Shown one piece after another: positions 32,089-32,175 of a stretch of 32,175 nt of DNA. Source of the DNA: Chloroflexota bacterium (GTDB taxonomy: Bacteria > Chloroflexota > Anaerolineae > JACRMK01); contig JACQEC010000097.1 in the NCBI GenBank assembly GCA_016200765.1, positions 1 through 32,175 on the forward strand. The letters run 5' to 3'. The notes below the pieces were generated by a model. It worked only from the letters and a program-made list of their open reading frames with translations. It made no database searches and was not told the DNA's origin. Position numbers and translations under genes: made by a program. Each line of letters begins with the position of its first letter. The stretch's first letter is position 1.

Positions 32089-32175
32089 GAATCACCAGAG
32101 ATAAGGGATGCGCACGGATCGGTCGCAGCGACGATTGCGGTTGCGCCAATGGTGACTGATCCGCCGTTGGGTGGC

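Noticed and set aside
32092-32175. Minus-strand frame open to the right window edge, ending at TGA 32094-32092
   Set aside because: The 27 codons are arginine-rich (HHWRNRNRRCDRSVRIPYLW) with no recognisable motif. It may be the end of a further gene, but a chance frame is equally likely.
1-32175. CRISPR arrays, tRNA or rRNA genes
   Set aside because: No regularly spaced repeats, cloverleaf or ribosomal sequence was recognised on either strand.

Overview
The window looks like a piece of accessory genome from a GC-rich bacterium (about 60% G+C by eye). The family mix fits Chloroflexota best: ISKra4-type transposase, replication-relaxation protein, paired VirD4/HerA-like ATPases without membrane anchors, and several leaderless-looking promoters. 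That assignment is an inference and not strong. Every gene except the transposase genes of two insertion sequences lies on the minus strand, so the biology reads from right to left.

Right part (about 22.7-32.2 kb): a mobile-element backbone. In transcription order it holds a hydrophobic 160-aa protein with a dyad-repeat operator upstream, a small membrane protein, a VirD4/TraD-like ATPase, a replication-relaxation family protein, an ArdC-like ssDNA-binding/zincin protein, an ISKra4-family IS with 22-bp inverted repeats and 8-bp target duplications, an 88-aa protein, a second VirD4/TraD-like ATPase, a RadC/JAB-domain protein and two unknown proteins. At least three genes have an extended -10 motif TGCTATACT, and two of these sit only 8-9 nt before the start codon.

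Middle and left part (about 2.3-22.6 kb): a BREX phage-defence operon, unusually built. The order is brxE-brxA-brxB-pglX-brxC-(HEPN-like gene)-pglX2 methylase half-pglX2 specificity half-pglZ-brxL, followed by a uracil-DNA-glycosylase-like gene and an McrB-like gene. Tight spacing or overlaps (ATG inside the previous stop region, 2-12 nt gaps) indicate one transcript from brxE to brxL. A good sigma70-type promoter (TTGCGC-17-TATAAT) sits about 310 nt upstream of brxE, leaving a long leader with two tiny ORFs. BrxA, BrxB, BrxC, PglX, PglZ and BrxL are the six type 1 proteins. BrxE is otherwise a type 6 marker. There are two complete PglX equivalents, one fused (1325 aa) and one split at the methylase/target-recognition junction (659 + 680 aa).

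Left edge: a second insertion sequence, of which only the 3' end of the transposase and one terminus are in the window, cuts off the C-terminus of McrB. The partner McrC, if it existed, must lie beyond it or be lost.

The genes suggest a defence island carried on or next to a conjugative element. BREX would mark self DNA with one or two PglX methylation specificities and block unmarked phage. The HEPN-like putative RNase, the glycosylase-like protein and the McrB-like motor are candidate extra layers. No tRNA, rRNA or CRISPR array was seen.
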